Shown: positions 41,020 through 58,295, counted from the stretch's first letter. The stretch is DNA of 64,000 bases from Echiichthys vipera (GCA_963691815.1 OY829647.1:10851360-10915359); one strand, 5' to 3'. Program-made: numbers and translations. The notes: generated by a model from the letters alone, not told the origin.

Positions 41020-42872
41020 TGATAAGGTATTCAACCGAAGATGCTTTTATCCTTAGGTCTATAAGGTTCTATGTTTTTGAGTTAGGGATAGAGGTTTATG
41101 ACCTTTGAATTCATGTAGTAAAAAGTTGGCACTCATGAATGATATCACTTGGCTGAATTGGTGTTATCAGTGGTTATCAGCCTCTCAGATAAAAGTCCTG
41201 TGTTTGTTTGACCCATCCACGCCCCCAAACCAACCCTGCTGACTGCTGACTGTGTCGCTCTTTATACTACATCATCTTACAGCACCATGGTTAAGCATTT
41301 GCTCTGAGCGTCTGATTGCTGTGAATGGGTGATCCAGCTTACCAAAAGATGATAACAGCTTACTGACAACTCGTAGGTAGATAAGGGCCATGGCGCTTCT
41401 TATCTATGGTAGTAATAGCAACTTATAAAGCCAATTCAGATAGAAGGTTATGATAAGGCCGTTACCAACAAACAGTATTAAAAGCTGAACTTGAAGTGTG
41501 TCAGTTTTAAAGGATACAATATATTTTTATCACATCCCATCTAAGGAAATCAAGAGAAATTTAAACTTATTCAGACAGAAGAAAATCAAAAATAAGTCGA
41601 AAGGGGAAAAAAATGTTTTTAAAGGGTTCATCAAGGTCAACTTTGAAACGCAATTTACTGTGAAACAACGTTATTCAGGAGACAAGAGATGACGATAGAC
41701 CACTCCCTCAAAAACCAAATGACCCCTTGTTGGTTTGGCGCAGTGAATATTTAGAATTTTTAATTGCTTTATGTATAATGCATATAGACTAAAGATTTGA
41801 ATCATTACTTACTCAGGGATTTCCTCTTTTCGGCAAGGGTAAAAACGTGGAGAGGAAACATGAAAGTCAAAAGCATTAACTTGTGTTGTCTGTTTTCTTT
41901 TCCACAGCACTGTTTTTCTTATAAACTCACTTCCCTATGTTCTGAAGAAAGGCAGTAAACATGTCAGTGTGCTCAGATGTTTTACAGGATGCTCATTTGC
42001 TTTAGCTCTTTGTAACGGAACCAGATGTTTATTCAGGATACATTCATACATTGTTTTATTTCCTTGCTTTAAATCATTAAAAATGACTTATCTGGTATTA
42101 TTTACCTCTGGAGACCATAGTCACCTCTAGGGTTTTAGTTCCAAGTTTGTTTAACCCACAAAATAAGCTTCATCCAATGCCCCAAAATATTTTTTTTACA
42201 GTTCCTGAGCTTAACAAGGCAGAATAAATGAGTTAATACTGTACTAAAGCGATTTCAAAAGTGCACGTGCAGTGACAATTAAGCCATCATAGGCCTTTTC
42301 GATATGTTTGTCGTTGCTGTATATTTTTACTTTCAACATTAGTTTTTTTTTTACACTTAAGGTGCAAAACCTTTGCATGTGAGAAACCTCTATTCTGTTT
42401 GTGGAAAACGGTGCAGGTGTTGAAACGATCTAACAAAGGTTACTGCCGTTGGAGGCAGGAGGAAAGAGGGAAGCTATCGAACTTGTGTCCTGGTTTCCCT
42501 ACGAGATAATGATCTCTTGAAAGTGTGTGTTTTTTCCTCTTCTTCCAGTAACAGTGTCTGCGAGATGAAAGATAGTTCCGGGGCTAGTGCACCAGCCACA
42601 TCTGACTGAGGCAGGTGTTAGAAATGTAGATGGCTGGCGGAGACTAAAGACAATACAAATTTGAAGTGAAAACGCTACTGGCACGCCTCCTCTGTTCTTA
42701 ACACGTGAAGCCCCAGGCCGATCAATTATTCATCCTATTGTGCGTGCGCGTGGCATAGTGTTAGTTCTGTAGTTGGAGAGGAGGTGTCTGTTGCACTTAA
42801 AGAGTGAGCGCCACGTCGCTTGGCAGGCCCAGGTCTGTCAGCCTGTCTCGGTCTGTCTCTCTCTGCCTTTCT

Positions 42873-42919
42873 TACACACACACACACACACACACAAACA
42901 CACACACGCACACACACAC
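42873..42919. repeat. (CA)n microsatellite
   Basis: CA tract of about 47 nt with one aaa and one cg interruption. Confidence 0.95.
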
Positions 42920-43063
42920 GTAAAAAGCCCTTGTTCTGCCTGAGCCTTTTTAATGATGGGATCAGGGGCGAGAATTGGTGGCTAAAGTGCAGCTCCAGTT
43001 ATTTGAAAAAAGGAGAAAAGAAAGAGAAACATAGAGCAAGAAAAGTGAGAAAGAGAGAAAGAT

Positions 43064-43086
43064 GGGGTGGGGGAAAGGGGGGGGGG
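43064..43086 (+). other. G-rich tract with quadruplex potential
   Basis: G4, then T, G5, AAA and G10 in 23 nt. The last run is long enough to supply two tetrad strands, so an intramolecular quadruplex is possible. Confidence 0.5.
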
Positions 43087-44119
43087 TTGCTTTGTACACT
43101 GGGGGTATTTTTCAAAGCAGTGCAGACTTGAAGCCATTGGGAGACTCCTTTGACTTTAATCTTGGCTGCTTCTTTGAAAATTATGACCGAGGACCACGGT
43201 TGCTTCATTAAAAGACATGTTCTGTTTCTTGTGTAGTTTCAGCCAGATTTTCTTTTTATGCATGTGGTGCTGATTTCAGCTTTCCACCCTCGGTGCTTCC
43301 AGCAGCCTCCTGAGCACCTTGCCGTGTTAAGGGCCACTCACTTTGGATGTGTGTATGTAAATAGACCAGTGAATGTTAATTGAGCGGACACACTCGATTT
43401 CCTCTCGCCTCTTACCTCCTGAAGTACCCACTTCACCGATCTTTGCTCAACCCAGCTGTGTCTACAAGCTATTGTCATTTGTTACACGGTAATCAGACAT
43501 TGTGTTATCTACTCTACATATGTAATGTAGCAAATTGGAAGGAAATCTTGTGCTACAGTTGGATGGGGCATGATAAGTGCAGTGCAGTGAGTAAAGTCAT
43601 GTGTGCATTTGGTAACTGTCCTCACCATTAAAACTGAGTCAAAAGTCTCCTGGAGGAAGTTGGAGGAGATGGGTGTGTATGTAGAAAAATACTTGACTTA
43701 AACACTGGAGACTGGGGTTTGCGTCCTTAAGGGTCGTGTTAAGTTCTAACAGAATTTGTTTGTACAACGTGTTGTCCGATCTTGTCGGAAGGCAAGTGCA
43801 AAGCCGGCTGTCATAAAGAGGGAGGAGCCGCAAAAATGTTTAAACATGAAAACATTCACGGTGTTGCACTCGGATGTTCACATTAAAAGTGACAGGAACA
43901 GTTTGAGAGAGAAATTCAAACCCTGGCTCCTTTCTCTCCTCCACACTGCTGACCCTTCACTCCATCAAGTGGGTTTGAATGTCATATTGTCGGTTGTGGA
44001 AAGTTACAGAAATGGTTTGACTCTGACTAACTGGCACTTAAATGTAGGGTTAATTGGCTATGATTTTGTCCTAAGATTAACCAAGTAGGTTTAGTTGCCT
44101 AAAATTATATATATTTCAT

Positions 44120-44309
44120 AGGTTAATTGATGACTCTAAATTGCCCGTAGGTGTGAATGGTTGTCTGTCTCTGTTCGTCTCTATGTGCCCTGCGATAAAC
44201 TGGCGTCCTGTCCAGGGTCTACCCCACCTCACGCCCCATGTCAGCTGGGATCGGCTCCAGCCCCCCCGCCACCCGACAGTGACAAGCGGTTGAAGATGAA
44301 TGAATGAAT
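44120..44309 (+). mobile_element. 5'-truncated SINE tail (same family as 23614-23935)
   Basis: The sequence matches the 3' half of the SINE at 23614: ctctaaattgcccgtaggtg, tctctatgtgccctgcgata, catgtcagctgggatcggct, ending in a gaatgaatgaa tail. The tRNA-like head is absent, as expected from incomplete reverse transcription. No clear target duplication was seen. Confidence 0.8.
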
Positions 44310-44432
44310 TATTTTTTTGTCATTGGGAGGTGAATGTGTGTTAAGTTTACAAAAGTGTGTTTACAAAAACACACATAGTGACTGTGAACGTGACAAGATG
44401 GAGGGCTCTGAAAGAGCAGGCTGGCCTGTATT

Positions 44433-44717
44433 CCGGCTGTTAAGTTGTGACGTAACACCTTTTCAAAATATGATTTCTGATTTCTCCAAGCCTCATATTT
44501 CTACAACGCAGCAGTGCCATCTTCCCCATTGTTTGAACAGATCTGAGTTTTTAAAAAAACACGTAATCGTCATTTTACCTCTTTCTTATGGATGAAAAAG
44601 ATGTCTAACTGACGTTAGAGGCGATCGTAATTGTTCACATGTAAAGCCGATATGTCTGTTTTGTTTTGACCCGGAAATCGTATTTTGAAAGGGTGTTATG
44701 TCAGATTTAACAGCCGG
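44433..44717. repeat. Imperfect inverted repeat, possible foldback element
   Basis: The left arm 44433-44478 (ccggctgttaagttgtga, cgtaacaccttttcaaaat) pairs with the right arm 44672-44717, whose reverse complement reads ccggctgttaaatctgac, ataacaccctttcaaaat. About 193 bp lie between the arms. The true element ends and target duplication are not resolved. Confidence 0.5.
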
Positions 44718-45320
44718 ATAACATCTTGCCGCCAAAGAGACCGCTAGAAACAAGGTATCTAAAATCTTACGGAGTACAACTTTAAACCAATATGGTGTAG
44801 CAAAAAAGGACTTCCTGTTGATATCTCCTGTCAAAGAAGATTTGATGATGCCTGCAGATCATTTGGTTAACTTTGTTCTGGAAAAGTTGTTAGCAAAAAA
44901 TTAGCTTTCAGGTTGTTTTAAAATGTGGGAGCCAAAGGCGGCAACACAACAAACATAATGATACATCTTTATCTCCACCAATGTGTACTATTCAGTGACA
45001 CAAAAATATTTTAATGCTGTGTGAAGATTATCATCTTATTTGGGCAAAATAATAGATACATTATTTATACTTGCCACTCACACCGACTTGTTGCATCTCA
45101 ACTGCAGCACTACTCTCACACAAAGAAGGTCACTGCTTCACTTTCTCTCTCTCTTTTTGCACACACACCATACATTGTAGATTTGATCCAGTGGCAGTAG
45201 GAAATGAAGGTAGAGATGAGACCTGTGTGAAATGCCACACAAAGTACTAATCGATCCCTTGCTGTGTTCACATACTGTGAGTGCACAAATCAGGGCACAG
45301 CAAGCTGCCTCTAATGACCT

Positions 45321-45322
<2 letters not shown>
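44718..45322. other. Gene-free interval
   Basis: No gene or clear repeat is seen before the CA tract at 45323. Confidence 0.45.

Positions 45323-45371
<49 letters not shown>
45323..45371. repeat. (CA)n microsatellite
   Basis: Pure CA tract of about 49 nt. Confidence 0.97.
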
Positions 45372-45373
<2 letters not shown>

Positions 45374-45733
45374 TGACTGCAGCCTTCAACCTACAAGATA
45401 TACTGTATGCATGACTAAATTCACACACATAACCTGTACACAGACACAGTTGTGCCAGCTGTCAGCGGCTGAGCCGGCATCTTTGCCCTCTGCTCCTTCA
45501 TCATCCTCTAACCCTTCTCCCCGTCGATCAAGTGTTTTCTCCCTGTGAATATACAGTTCACACAAATGTTGACTGGTAAATGCTTTATGAAGTGCCAGTT
45601 GTACAAATCATGTCACTGCAGTTCCCCAAAGCCCTGCCAGCAGGAAGCATCTGTAGGTTGTGATTCTCTGTAAACCGTATGTGTTTTAAACATACTGTAC
45701 ATGCAGTATTCATGCTGTACCAGACTGTGAATG

Positions 45734-49677
<3,944 letters not shown>

Positions 49678-49928
49678 AATAGACGGTGAGAGCTAGAGAG
49701 GTGATGTGGAAGGATGAGGGAGGCTGAGACAGGAGAGCTGCCCCCAGTAATGAGGCCCTTTTATGGGCTTTAATTTGTCCCGCTCCCCCGGGAGACTGAT
49801 GGATGGCTCTCTTTATGCTCACTCTCTTTCTTTCCCCCATCTGTGATACAGAGGATTTATTTATACCTTGATATTACCTCTCTAACAAGTGCTGCCTTGC
49901 CATTACGGCTGCCAGACTCTTTCTGCAC

Positions 49929-50009
<81 letters not shown>
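49929..50009. repeat. (AGAT)n tetranucleotide microsatellite
   Basis: About 20 perfect AGAT (GATA) units, 81 nt. Confidence 0.98.
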
Positions 50010-50012
<3 letters not shown>

Positions 50013-50789
50013 TGGATATTTTTTGTGTAAAAGAACTGCGCTATGTAGGCTCCCTTGCTTTCTGTGTACGAATCTTCCCCTATTTATTTATTTATTTTTT
50101 TGTACAGTTTATTTGTTTCTTTCCTCTGCGAGAGAGGGTGTAGGGGAAAAAACAAAACATTTTCGCCCCTGGGCAATTCATTGCAAATTCTGGCTGACTC
50201 CTGTTCGGTTTGACTCTAGGGAAATGAAATTTAAAAACTAACTTAAAAGTTTACCACCAGTTGGCAGTTTTGGCAAGTGATAAAAATGACCAGTTGGAGA
50301 GGCAGATTTAGGTTGACAGCCGCGGAGGGATGAAAATAGCATGCTGCATACGTTTACCTTGGCTGTTTCAAAGGCATGGGCACCACGCTGGCAGGGCTGC
50401 CGATGCCAATGTTCATCCATTCATCCGCAGCTCAGGGGCTTGTCATTGCAGAAACTTCAAGGGAGAGTTTCAAGTCACAACAGTCATTCTGCATGAACAA
50501 ACAATGCACCAACATACATATATGCATATGTAACATGTATATGGTTGGTTTTGGACAATGCAAGGTATTCATCATTCTCACAAGCTACTCGCCAACACTT
50601 AACTCTGATGACTATTAAAGGCCTGAGATCTGTGATCTAAATGTAAACATAAGATTTCCTCTTACATAAAAACTAAATAGAATAGTTTTCAGTTATGAAT
50701 TTATTGAATACAAGGGTTAAAAAAGGCAAATATGTTATTCAGGTCTTTTGATAAAAGAGTTGTTGACATTAGTAGGGCTTGTAAACACA
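50010..50789. other. Gene-free interval
   Basis: No gene is seen. A TTTATTTATTT run lies at 50083-50098. Confidence 0.45.
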
Positions 50790-51040
50790 TGTGGGGCTGA
50801 ACGAATACATGCATTATTGATTCTCTCCATTATTTTTTTTGATTAGTTGATTAATCAGGTAGGTTGGTCGATAAAGTTTACTATACTGAACTACATGGAA
50901 AAGCTCACATTGGAGAAGATGGAGCAAGAGAATTATTGGCATTGATGTTTGAAAAATCCCTTTAACGATGGATCAGTTCTCAGAATAGTTGCAGCCAGAT
51001 TCATTTTTGATTAATCAAATAATCATATAAGCTCTAATAT
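50790..51040. repeat. Decayed teleost repeat (AATCGATTAAT-type), copy 3
   Basis: Contains ggggctgaacgaatacatg, ttgattagttgattaatcag and gattaatcaaataatcat, related to the copies at 10742 and 17420. Heavily diverged. Confidence 0.35.
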
Positions 51041-51249
51041 TTACAATGATTATCAATGGATAAACACCTGCCTGAGGGCCGCTGTGTTAATATATAATGT
51101 ATTTACTGTATGTGAATATACCTTTTAAAGAGTTTTATAATCACGTTCCATACATTGTCCAATCATATCTCCACATCCTATCCAGTGTAATACCTGTAGC
51201 TATCATTGAGGACACAGAGATCATGTACCCTCTAATCTCTATAAATACA

Positions 51250-51680
51250 TGTGTATGAACGGAAAATCTGTAGGCAACGGGACAAGATTTCAGTATTGGA
51301 AGCATTCTGGTTTCCAGTTTTTGTAGTCCGAGTAGTATTGACGAGCGGGCTTTGGTTGCATTCAGGTGCATGTTTCGAGCAAAAGAGACGGAACACATTG
51401 GCTGAAACGCAGTCTTGGAACCAATTGGCTATTGTCTCAGGATGATTTAGCTTTTTATAAGAATTTTAATCTGATCACATGCACATATCTGTTTATAGAG
51501 AGATTGCCTATAAACTCCAACTCCATTCTCACTTCTCAAGTTGCTAGACACGGTGCAAGAGGAAGTCTTGGCCCTGATATCCATTATCCAGACAACAGCT
51601 GACTGCATCGGAACATCAGAAATATTTGTTGCCCCAGGGGCTAAATTGTCATCAGACCGCGTCAAGATTGTGTACCAGCT
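51250..51680. repeat. Probable teleost interspersed repeat (ggaagcattctggtttcc family)
   Basis: The blocks ggaagcattctggtttccag, gacgagcgggctttggttgc, aaccaattggctattgtctc, acagctgactgcatcggaac and catcagaccgcgtcaagatt feel familiar as a repeat in several fish genomes, but this is recollection only. It has no coding potential and no terminal repeats that I can see. Confidence 0.3.
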
Positions 51681-53775
51681 AATATTTCCGGGAATTAGGT
51701 TGGTGACATGACAGAAGGAGTTTAAATGTTCTACTATTACTACACATTAGGTTGTTTAAGGCTGATTCTGACATTTGTTAGTCTAAATATTTTAATAAAA
51801 CTTAATAAGTTACAAATAAAGGAATCTCTTGTCCACCAGAGTTAAATATTGTACCTGGGAGTGTTAAGTGTTGTTTCAGATTTGTTTTGTTGCGGAAATA
51901 TTATTTTTTCATGGTTAATCTGATCATATCTTAGGCTGTGTTGTACCTGGCCAATTTGGACATAGAGTAGATTGTGACCCCAGTATTTCTGAAATCTCTG
52001 CATGGCCCTGGTCCTATCTCTAACACTAGGCAGTCCTTATATTTATATTTATATTTTCCTGTTCTATCTGCATATGCCACAGCTGAAACCTGCATCCTCA
52101 CTGCACTGTTGCCTGTTTTCAGCAATGAAACTGCCTCATCCTCCTCCTGAATCAGCATTTAGCTATATGTGAATATTTAAATCCGTGTTCATGTTGATCA
52201 AATCTTGTGTATCCCAGGCTCTGCCAGGTATGTTTGCAACCTCGGGCAGTCCAGCATCACGTGAGCAGAGGCACACTGCTAAACTAAGATGTGTATTATT
52301 GTTGCAATAAATGGCTAAAACCTAAACATGAGGCCACTTGCTGAAATGACAGTTTGGGCTTCTTATATGGTAAAATGGATACTGCAAGCTAAAATAGAGC
52401 TACAATAGCATGGTTAATTGATCATGTATGTAAAGTACACTTTATTATACTTAAGTTAAAAAACACCATTTCATTCATCTGTTACTCTGACAATTTACGC
52501 TTGTTTTAACAGTAGAGTGTGAATAAAGAATAGCCAGTGGGCATCTACACTATTTTATCTGTGCCACACTACCTTTAAAAAATAGTTCTTAACAGTTTCA
52601 GTTTCCTTGAAGACATATCACAGCTTTTTACCTGTTTCTATCATCTTCCATTCAGCCCGCCTCCCTTCAACTCACATAAATGTAATAGCTACACAGGAGA
52701 AGAAAAAGAAGAAGAGCGCTGAGAGTAAACACAACAAAAATATTGGTTTGCTTTCATTCTGCTCGCTCTACCCCTCTGGATATGTGATCACTAACATCTA
52801 TTGCATGTATTGAGGGCTGGGCGATGGTTTGGTACGTACATTGTCAAATCACACCTCTGAGTAACTCTCAGCACACTTAGCTCAAGGCCCCTCCAGCTTA
52901 CTTAATCCTCTGATCTGTCTGCGGCTGGAGCAGGGCTAGCTGAGGATTGACAAACACACTGAGCTAGAAATGTGACACAATGTAACCCTGTCTACATGAA
53001 TGCCTATTGGAAACAAAAATCCCAAAGCATCATGAGGTCAGAGATTCAGATAAAAAACTTGTCCATCCACGTGTCCTGGACTGTTTCTTTTACAACCTCT
53101 TTATTAACTATCATCAATCCTTAACACAACTCCCTTTGAAAATACATTTTCCTTTAATAAAAGAAAGCAGGGTGGTCCCCTTTCCACACTTCACCCCTCT
53201 CACCCACACATCTTCTATTTTCATCCTGCCCCCGACCCTCCACCCTTTTGGCTGGTGAGGAGGGAAGCCCACTTGCAGTGCCCCCTTTGGCAGTTCTTTT
53301 CAACTTCACAGTGTCCCGTGGTTGAGCTTGGATCCACTACAGAAAGCCATCTGCCCACTGTGATCGCTCACTAAAGTGTCTTAATTAAGCCTCATTGCCT
53401 TTGTGTTGTATGCCCCCTTTCAAATGGACCTGAGAAAACGCCTAGTGAACATTGCCATGTGAAAGAAATACTGTGTGAGAGGAAGGGAAGAGAGAGCTGG
53501 ACCTAATATTTACACACTGAACCATGTGATGTATCTCAGTGAGTCATGTCACATAATCTGACAGATATTATCATTCTATGAAATAGCTGTGCTGTAGGGA
53601 TTTTTTTATTTTGTTCAGCGGCTCACTGGAGAGTGCAGGCAGAGACCGGCCTCACTGATCTGCTATCATTTGTATGTAGAACACACCCATGGCTCCTTGA
53701 TGTTGACGTGAAACACTGGCTCTGCGATGTGCCACAGCTGCAATGTCCAGAGAGCAAAAGTTACCCTGCACAAAC
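51681..53775. other. Gene-free interval
   Basis: No gene is seen. The minus-strand frame 51931-52158 has a TATAAATATAAATAT-derived KYKYKYK stretch and no known domain. Confidence 0.4.
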
Positions 53776-53781
53776 ACACAT

Positions 53782-53830
<49 letters not shown>
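53776..53830. repeat. (CA)n microsatellite
   Basis: CA tract of about 55 nt with a tgc interruption at its start. Confidence 0.96.
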
Positions 53831-53832
<2 letters not shown>

Positions 53833-56463
53833 TGTACACGGTCACACACTAACACACATACCAAGGGAGCCTCTGTCATCCAGTGTCCTGTTCTGTGTCT
53901 TCATTTTGGGATGCTGATGAGTATGTTATACTCTCAGGACCTTCAGATCTGTCAGTGCTTGTTCAGCCTTCATCACCTTTTGATCCACAGGAAAAGGACT
54001 CAACTGCTGATGTCATGCTATAACACTCAATCTTAGCTGGCACAGTCCAATTTTATTTAGCTGATTTCCTCCTAGGATGCTGTTGGTTTCAGTTTGCATC
54101 TGTTTAAAAGTCAGCTTGCAGATACCAAGAGCGAGTTGTTGGTTTGCTTTCAGCCCAGTATCTGGAGAAATATCGTAGCTGTATTGGACATTTTCACCGT
54201 CCAATGTCAACATTCAGATCAAATGCAAGAAGCAGTGTGTCCAATATGTGGAGGTTGCGGTGGTGTGCGCATCTGACTTTCATGCATGAGACCGGACTTC
54301 CTGTCCCACCAGAAACGAGCAATTAATGTTTGCCTTTTTCTTAACAATAGCTATGGTGGTTCCTTAACCTAACAAGTGTTTTAGTTGCCTAACTCAAACC
54401 GTACCTTAACCATACTTTATTGCCACAATCTTCCCCTAAACTCAACAATACTGAAGTGGCAATGCTCAGATAATGTGAAAAATTAGATTTCAAAAAGTGG
54501 TATACTGCAGAGTTGACGGCAAAAAAAACTTGCATTATATTGCAGCTACAGGTCAACAAACAACTCTCAAGTATAAAGCACCTGAACGCACAAAAAAAGT
54601 CTTCAAAACTATTTTGTCTATCTTAAGCAGGTTTTCAGCATCTAAATGTACATTTTTATACTGACCAACCAAATGGAAACCAACCGCTGGAGTAAAACTT
54701 ACATTACTTTATGCTTTTGGAAATGGTTAGCAATAATGGGATAACTGATTATTTTAAAAAAAATTCAGAAAATATTGATTTTAAGAAGTCATCTAGTACA
54801 AAAATAGATACATATCATGGAAGAGGAAAGGAAAAATAATCTTTCAGTTTCACCTGCAAACAAATGCACTGGTAGCATCTTGTTTCTTATGTCTAAAGGC
54901 CTGATTGATCCCTCATTTGTCACAGTCACAGACAAAAAATCCAAAAGTACCTCAACTGCTCTTTTTTTCCCACTTCCTCCCCCTTTCCTTTCTTCACAGC
55001 CTTTCTTTCAACATCCATTACAAGTGTGTGACAGGTTCCAGACGGGTTGAGAGGGGAGAACAATGTGTTGTGACCCTCAGTACTGCCCTCCAGCTCAGCG
55101 CCTGGTTCCAACTCCTTCTCCCAGCAGGCCGTGGGGGGGCCGGGCCGCCGCCCTGCTACCCTCCTCCCTCGCCACCCCTCCGCCACCACCACCAGAATCA
55201 ATCGCTCTGCGACACCATACAAACGATCCACGGAAGTCCATGCATCACAGTACAATGCACCACCAACAATGGCCAGCCATGTGGTTCAGGACTGGTGAGA
55301 GAGGGAGCGAGAATAAGATGGAGAGTTATTACGGGGAAATATGATATATGAAAAGAAGAAGAAAGTAAAAAGAGAGCAGCACGGAAGCATCAAAAAAGAG
55401 AAATAAAAACTTTGTGTGGGTAGAATATTTAATAGTGATTTTTCTAACTGATATTGCAATTACAAATCAAATTGATTATTCATCACATTCAAATAGATTA
55501 TTTTCTACAAATGTAAATAGATATATCAAATAGATATTTGTATCAAGCATAATTATTAAACTTACATTGTTAAATATAAATGTACATGAATAGAATCAGA
55601 TAAAATAATGCCGTTTTTGAGGTCATCCAGGGTGAAAACCAGTGAACTTGCCTAGTTTTCTGTATAGCTAACCAATGAAACTCACACTTATTAAGATATT
55701 TAATAGCCTATATCCAACATCACTCAATAATATTCAATGATTACAATCAAAAGTTATAGTATCATATTAGTTAATAATCATTACATAGTGTTCCACTCAT
55801 GGCAAGTATGTGTATATTGCTCTATGTACCATATGAAACCCAGCTAAGGTATACAATATTTGATACCAAATAATACCAGCAGTGGAAAGTAACTCAGTAA
55901 AAATACTCGCAATTTTAAGGTATTTCCATTCACCATTTTTCATTGATTTGTCTGACAGATATAGTCATTAGTAACTTTTTAGGCTCTGATTTTACGCAGA
56001 CAACCCATGAGTATCAATTTATCAAGTTATACATTGTTTAAATTACTAACTCGAAGATCTCCGTTAACTTCTCTTTGGCGACACCTATGGCGATTACCTG
56101 TAATTGTAGGTGTGTTTTTGGATCTTTTTGAAGTTTCATTGTCTGTAGTCATCACTCTTTCCTTTTCTTTTTTTTATGTCCATACTAACTGTTTACTCTC
56201 AACACCAGCAGGGACCGGGGGAAAAAAAACAGTACGCTGCTTCACACATAAGTGAGTGGAAGAGTGAGTCTATTGCATTTGCTACGCTGGTCTCTGGTGG
56301 ATTGACCACTGTGCCGCAAACTGTGATTTTCCTGGGAATGTTGCCATAGACACCCAGCTCGTAAGCGCTTTTATCAGTGAGGCAAAGGCTCAATGACCAT
56401 TATGTTACCTCAGTTGACGATAGAGCATGGCTTCTCGTTATTGTAATCAAAAATTGCTTGTAA
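53831..56463. other. Gene-free interval with an old repeat and a very AT-rich stretch
   Basis: No gene is seen. 54330-54430 contains ccttaacctaacaagtgt and gttgcctaactcaaaccg, a motif familiar from fish repeats. The stretch 55430-55800 is very AT-rich with repeated aaatagat(t/a) patches. At 56070-56100 the stretch ctttggcgacacctatgg also resembles a dispersed fish repeat. Confidence 0.35.
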
Positions 56464-56640
56464 CCACTGGACAGAGCCAAGCTAGCCGTTTCTACCGATT
56501 TCTAGTCTTTGTGCCAAGCTAAGCTAACAGGCTGTTGGCTGCAGGTTCATATTTAATGTGCAAAGTGGTATTGATCCTCTCATCCCCGTCCTCACAAGAA
56601 AGTGAATAAGCTTATTTCCCCAAATTGTGAATTGTTAAAT
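56464..56640 (+). repeat. Teleost interspersed repeat (ctggacagagcca family)
   Basis: Blocks are ccactggacagagccaagct, gccaagctaagctaacaggc, ggctgcaggttcatattta and agaaagtgaataagctta. I recognise these from memory as a very common percomorph repeat. It is the opposite orientation of the copy at 26596-26720. Confidence 0.6.
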
Positions 56641-56930
56641 TCAACTGCGACCTTTCACCTTCTGCAGCTTCTTCAAACACTGTTAGTTTTATAAGTTGCC
56701 ATTCAAATCTCTCTCAATTTGTAAGACAATGAATCATTCAGCCGAAGCGCATGTGTAGAACAACTGAAAATGTTTCAGAGCTTTAATTACATCCTGGTAA
56801 ATTCAGTGAGCATCTGAGGTCCTCTGTGGTCAGCCACTGCTATTGTTTACTTCAAGTGTTGTATTACTCTGACTCCCAGAGGTCCCATGGGAGCCCGTTG
56901 CCCTCCCTCAACCCTCCCCCCACACCCTGA

Positions 56931-56936
56931 CACACA

Positions 56937-57018
<82 letters not shown>
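56931..57018. repeat. (CA)n microsatellite
   Basis: CA tract of about 88 nt, pure after 56940. Confidence 0.97.
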
Positions 57019-57019
<1 letters not shown>

Positions 57020-57705
57020 CCTACTATGGCAAAATTGTGTTAATTTACCCAGCCAGTAGTATTAACCATATTATATCAAATAACTGCCATAGACAATTGG
57101 GCAGCCAGCTCTGTGACTTCATTTTAATTGATTTTCTTACATGCTCTGAGCCACGGATGATTTGGTTTCCCTCTGACACTATGTTTATTAAAGGCATATT
57201 GCATAAAGGAATAAATAGATATTGTTGGTTGTTATATGAGCTTTGAGGGAATGCAGAGGTTCACCTCTTGTTTTAATATAAGCCAGACTTTAAGTGTTTA
57301 GTTTGATTAAAGTCAATATATTTGTTTAACCTCCGGGCCAAAGGGATACCTTAGTGTGTGTGTTTCGTGGTGTGTTTGTGATGGAGAAAGTGAGGCAATG
57401 GAGAAATGTTTACATTTATCACAACCTGTCCATCACAACGATAACGCTCAGCTACCTGGGTGAGCTGGCTACATCGGAATAGGTAACACGGCGAATGAAT
57501 AGAGCCACTGTTAGTTGCCCAGAAACAGTTTCTATTTTCTGTCTTTTCTTCAAGTGGAATGGCTGCGAGGAGACCCCAGGACCATTTCATCTTGAACATC
57601 CTTTACCAGCTGTCTCAGTCTTAAAGGCATGCTGTTCAGCCCACAGAAAATCCCACTAATCATCTTTTTGTGTTTGAGGGCACAATATGCTAAAACAGGC
57701 AGGGT

Positions 57706-57707
<2 letters not shown>
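57019..57707. other. Gene-free interval
   Basis: No gene or recognisable repeat is seen. Confidence 0.4.
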
Positions 57708-57750
<43 letters not shown>

Positions 57751-57805
57751 TGTAAACCCACACACACACACATACATGCACACACACATGCAGACACACA
57801 TGCAG
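57708..57805. repeat. (CA)n microsatellite with CATGCA/CATACA variants
   Basis: Pure CA at 57708-57746, followed by shorter CA tracts broken by catacatg and catgcagac units. Confidence 0.93.
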
Positions 57806-58295
57806 ACACTGCCAGCCTGCTGCTCTCTTGTCCCCATGCCCTGAGGGGGAGAGAAAGAGAGAGAGAGGAGGGGTGGGTTTCAGTATAATCACTTGTTAGA
57901 GGTCTGGCTCCGTCCCCCCACACAACCTCCTTACTCCACCTCCAACAGTTCTGTCCATCCACCAATCTGTGCAGTTTCTCTTTCTCTGTTTACCCCATGA
58001 CTTCTTCCTGTGTGTCTGCTCTTCCTCCTCTGTCTTTGAACGCCCGGTCTCTCTCTGACTTTCTGCAACTTACTTCATGGACTGAAACTCTCTCCTTTAT
58101 TTAGAAATACAGTTTGGCAGTAACACTTTAAGTTTAGTATTCAAATTAAAAACAGTTTCAGTAATGCATTTGTATTATAGTACTGACAGAAAGCATAATC
58201 TTAAACAAGGTAGGCGTAATCAAAGTTTAAACTAAATGAGACTTAGATACACTGGTAAACTAAATGTGTCCGCTTTAAAATATGTGTGGCAATCA
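57806..58295. other. Gene-free interval
   Basis: A short GA-rich tract lies at 57847-57868, then pyrimidine-rich unique sequence. No gene is seen. Confidence 0.4.

Larger units (their letters stand above)
41028..44119. other. Gene-free interval
   Basis: No gene is seen. A (CA)n tract with interruptions lies at 42873-42919. A G-rich run lies at 43064-43086. Near 44050-44100 a ttaaccaagtaggtttagttgcc stretch resembles the repeat at 54330. Confidence 0.4.

Noticed and set aside
49929..50009. Regular spacing of AGAT units as a possible CRISPR or regulatory array
   Set aside because: It is a simple tetranucleotide microsatellite with no spacers.
51931..52158. 75-codon minus-strand frame with KYKYKYK
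   Set aside because: The Lys-Tyr run comes from an AT-rich short repeat and the rest is unrecognised.
54905..55351. 148-codon plus-strand frame with Pro-rich stretch
   Set aside because: Pyrimidine-rich composition with competing frames in the same interval; no conserved motif seen.
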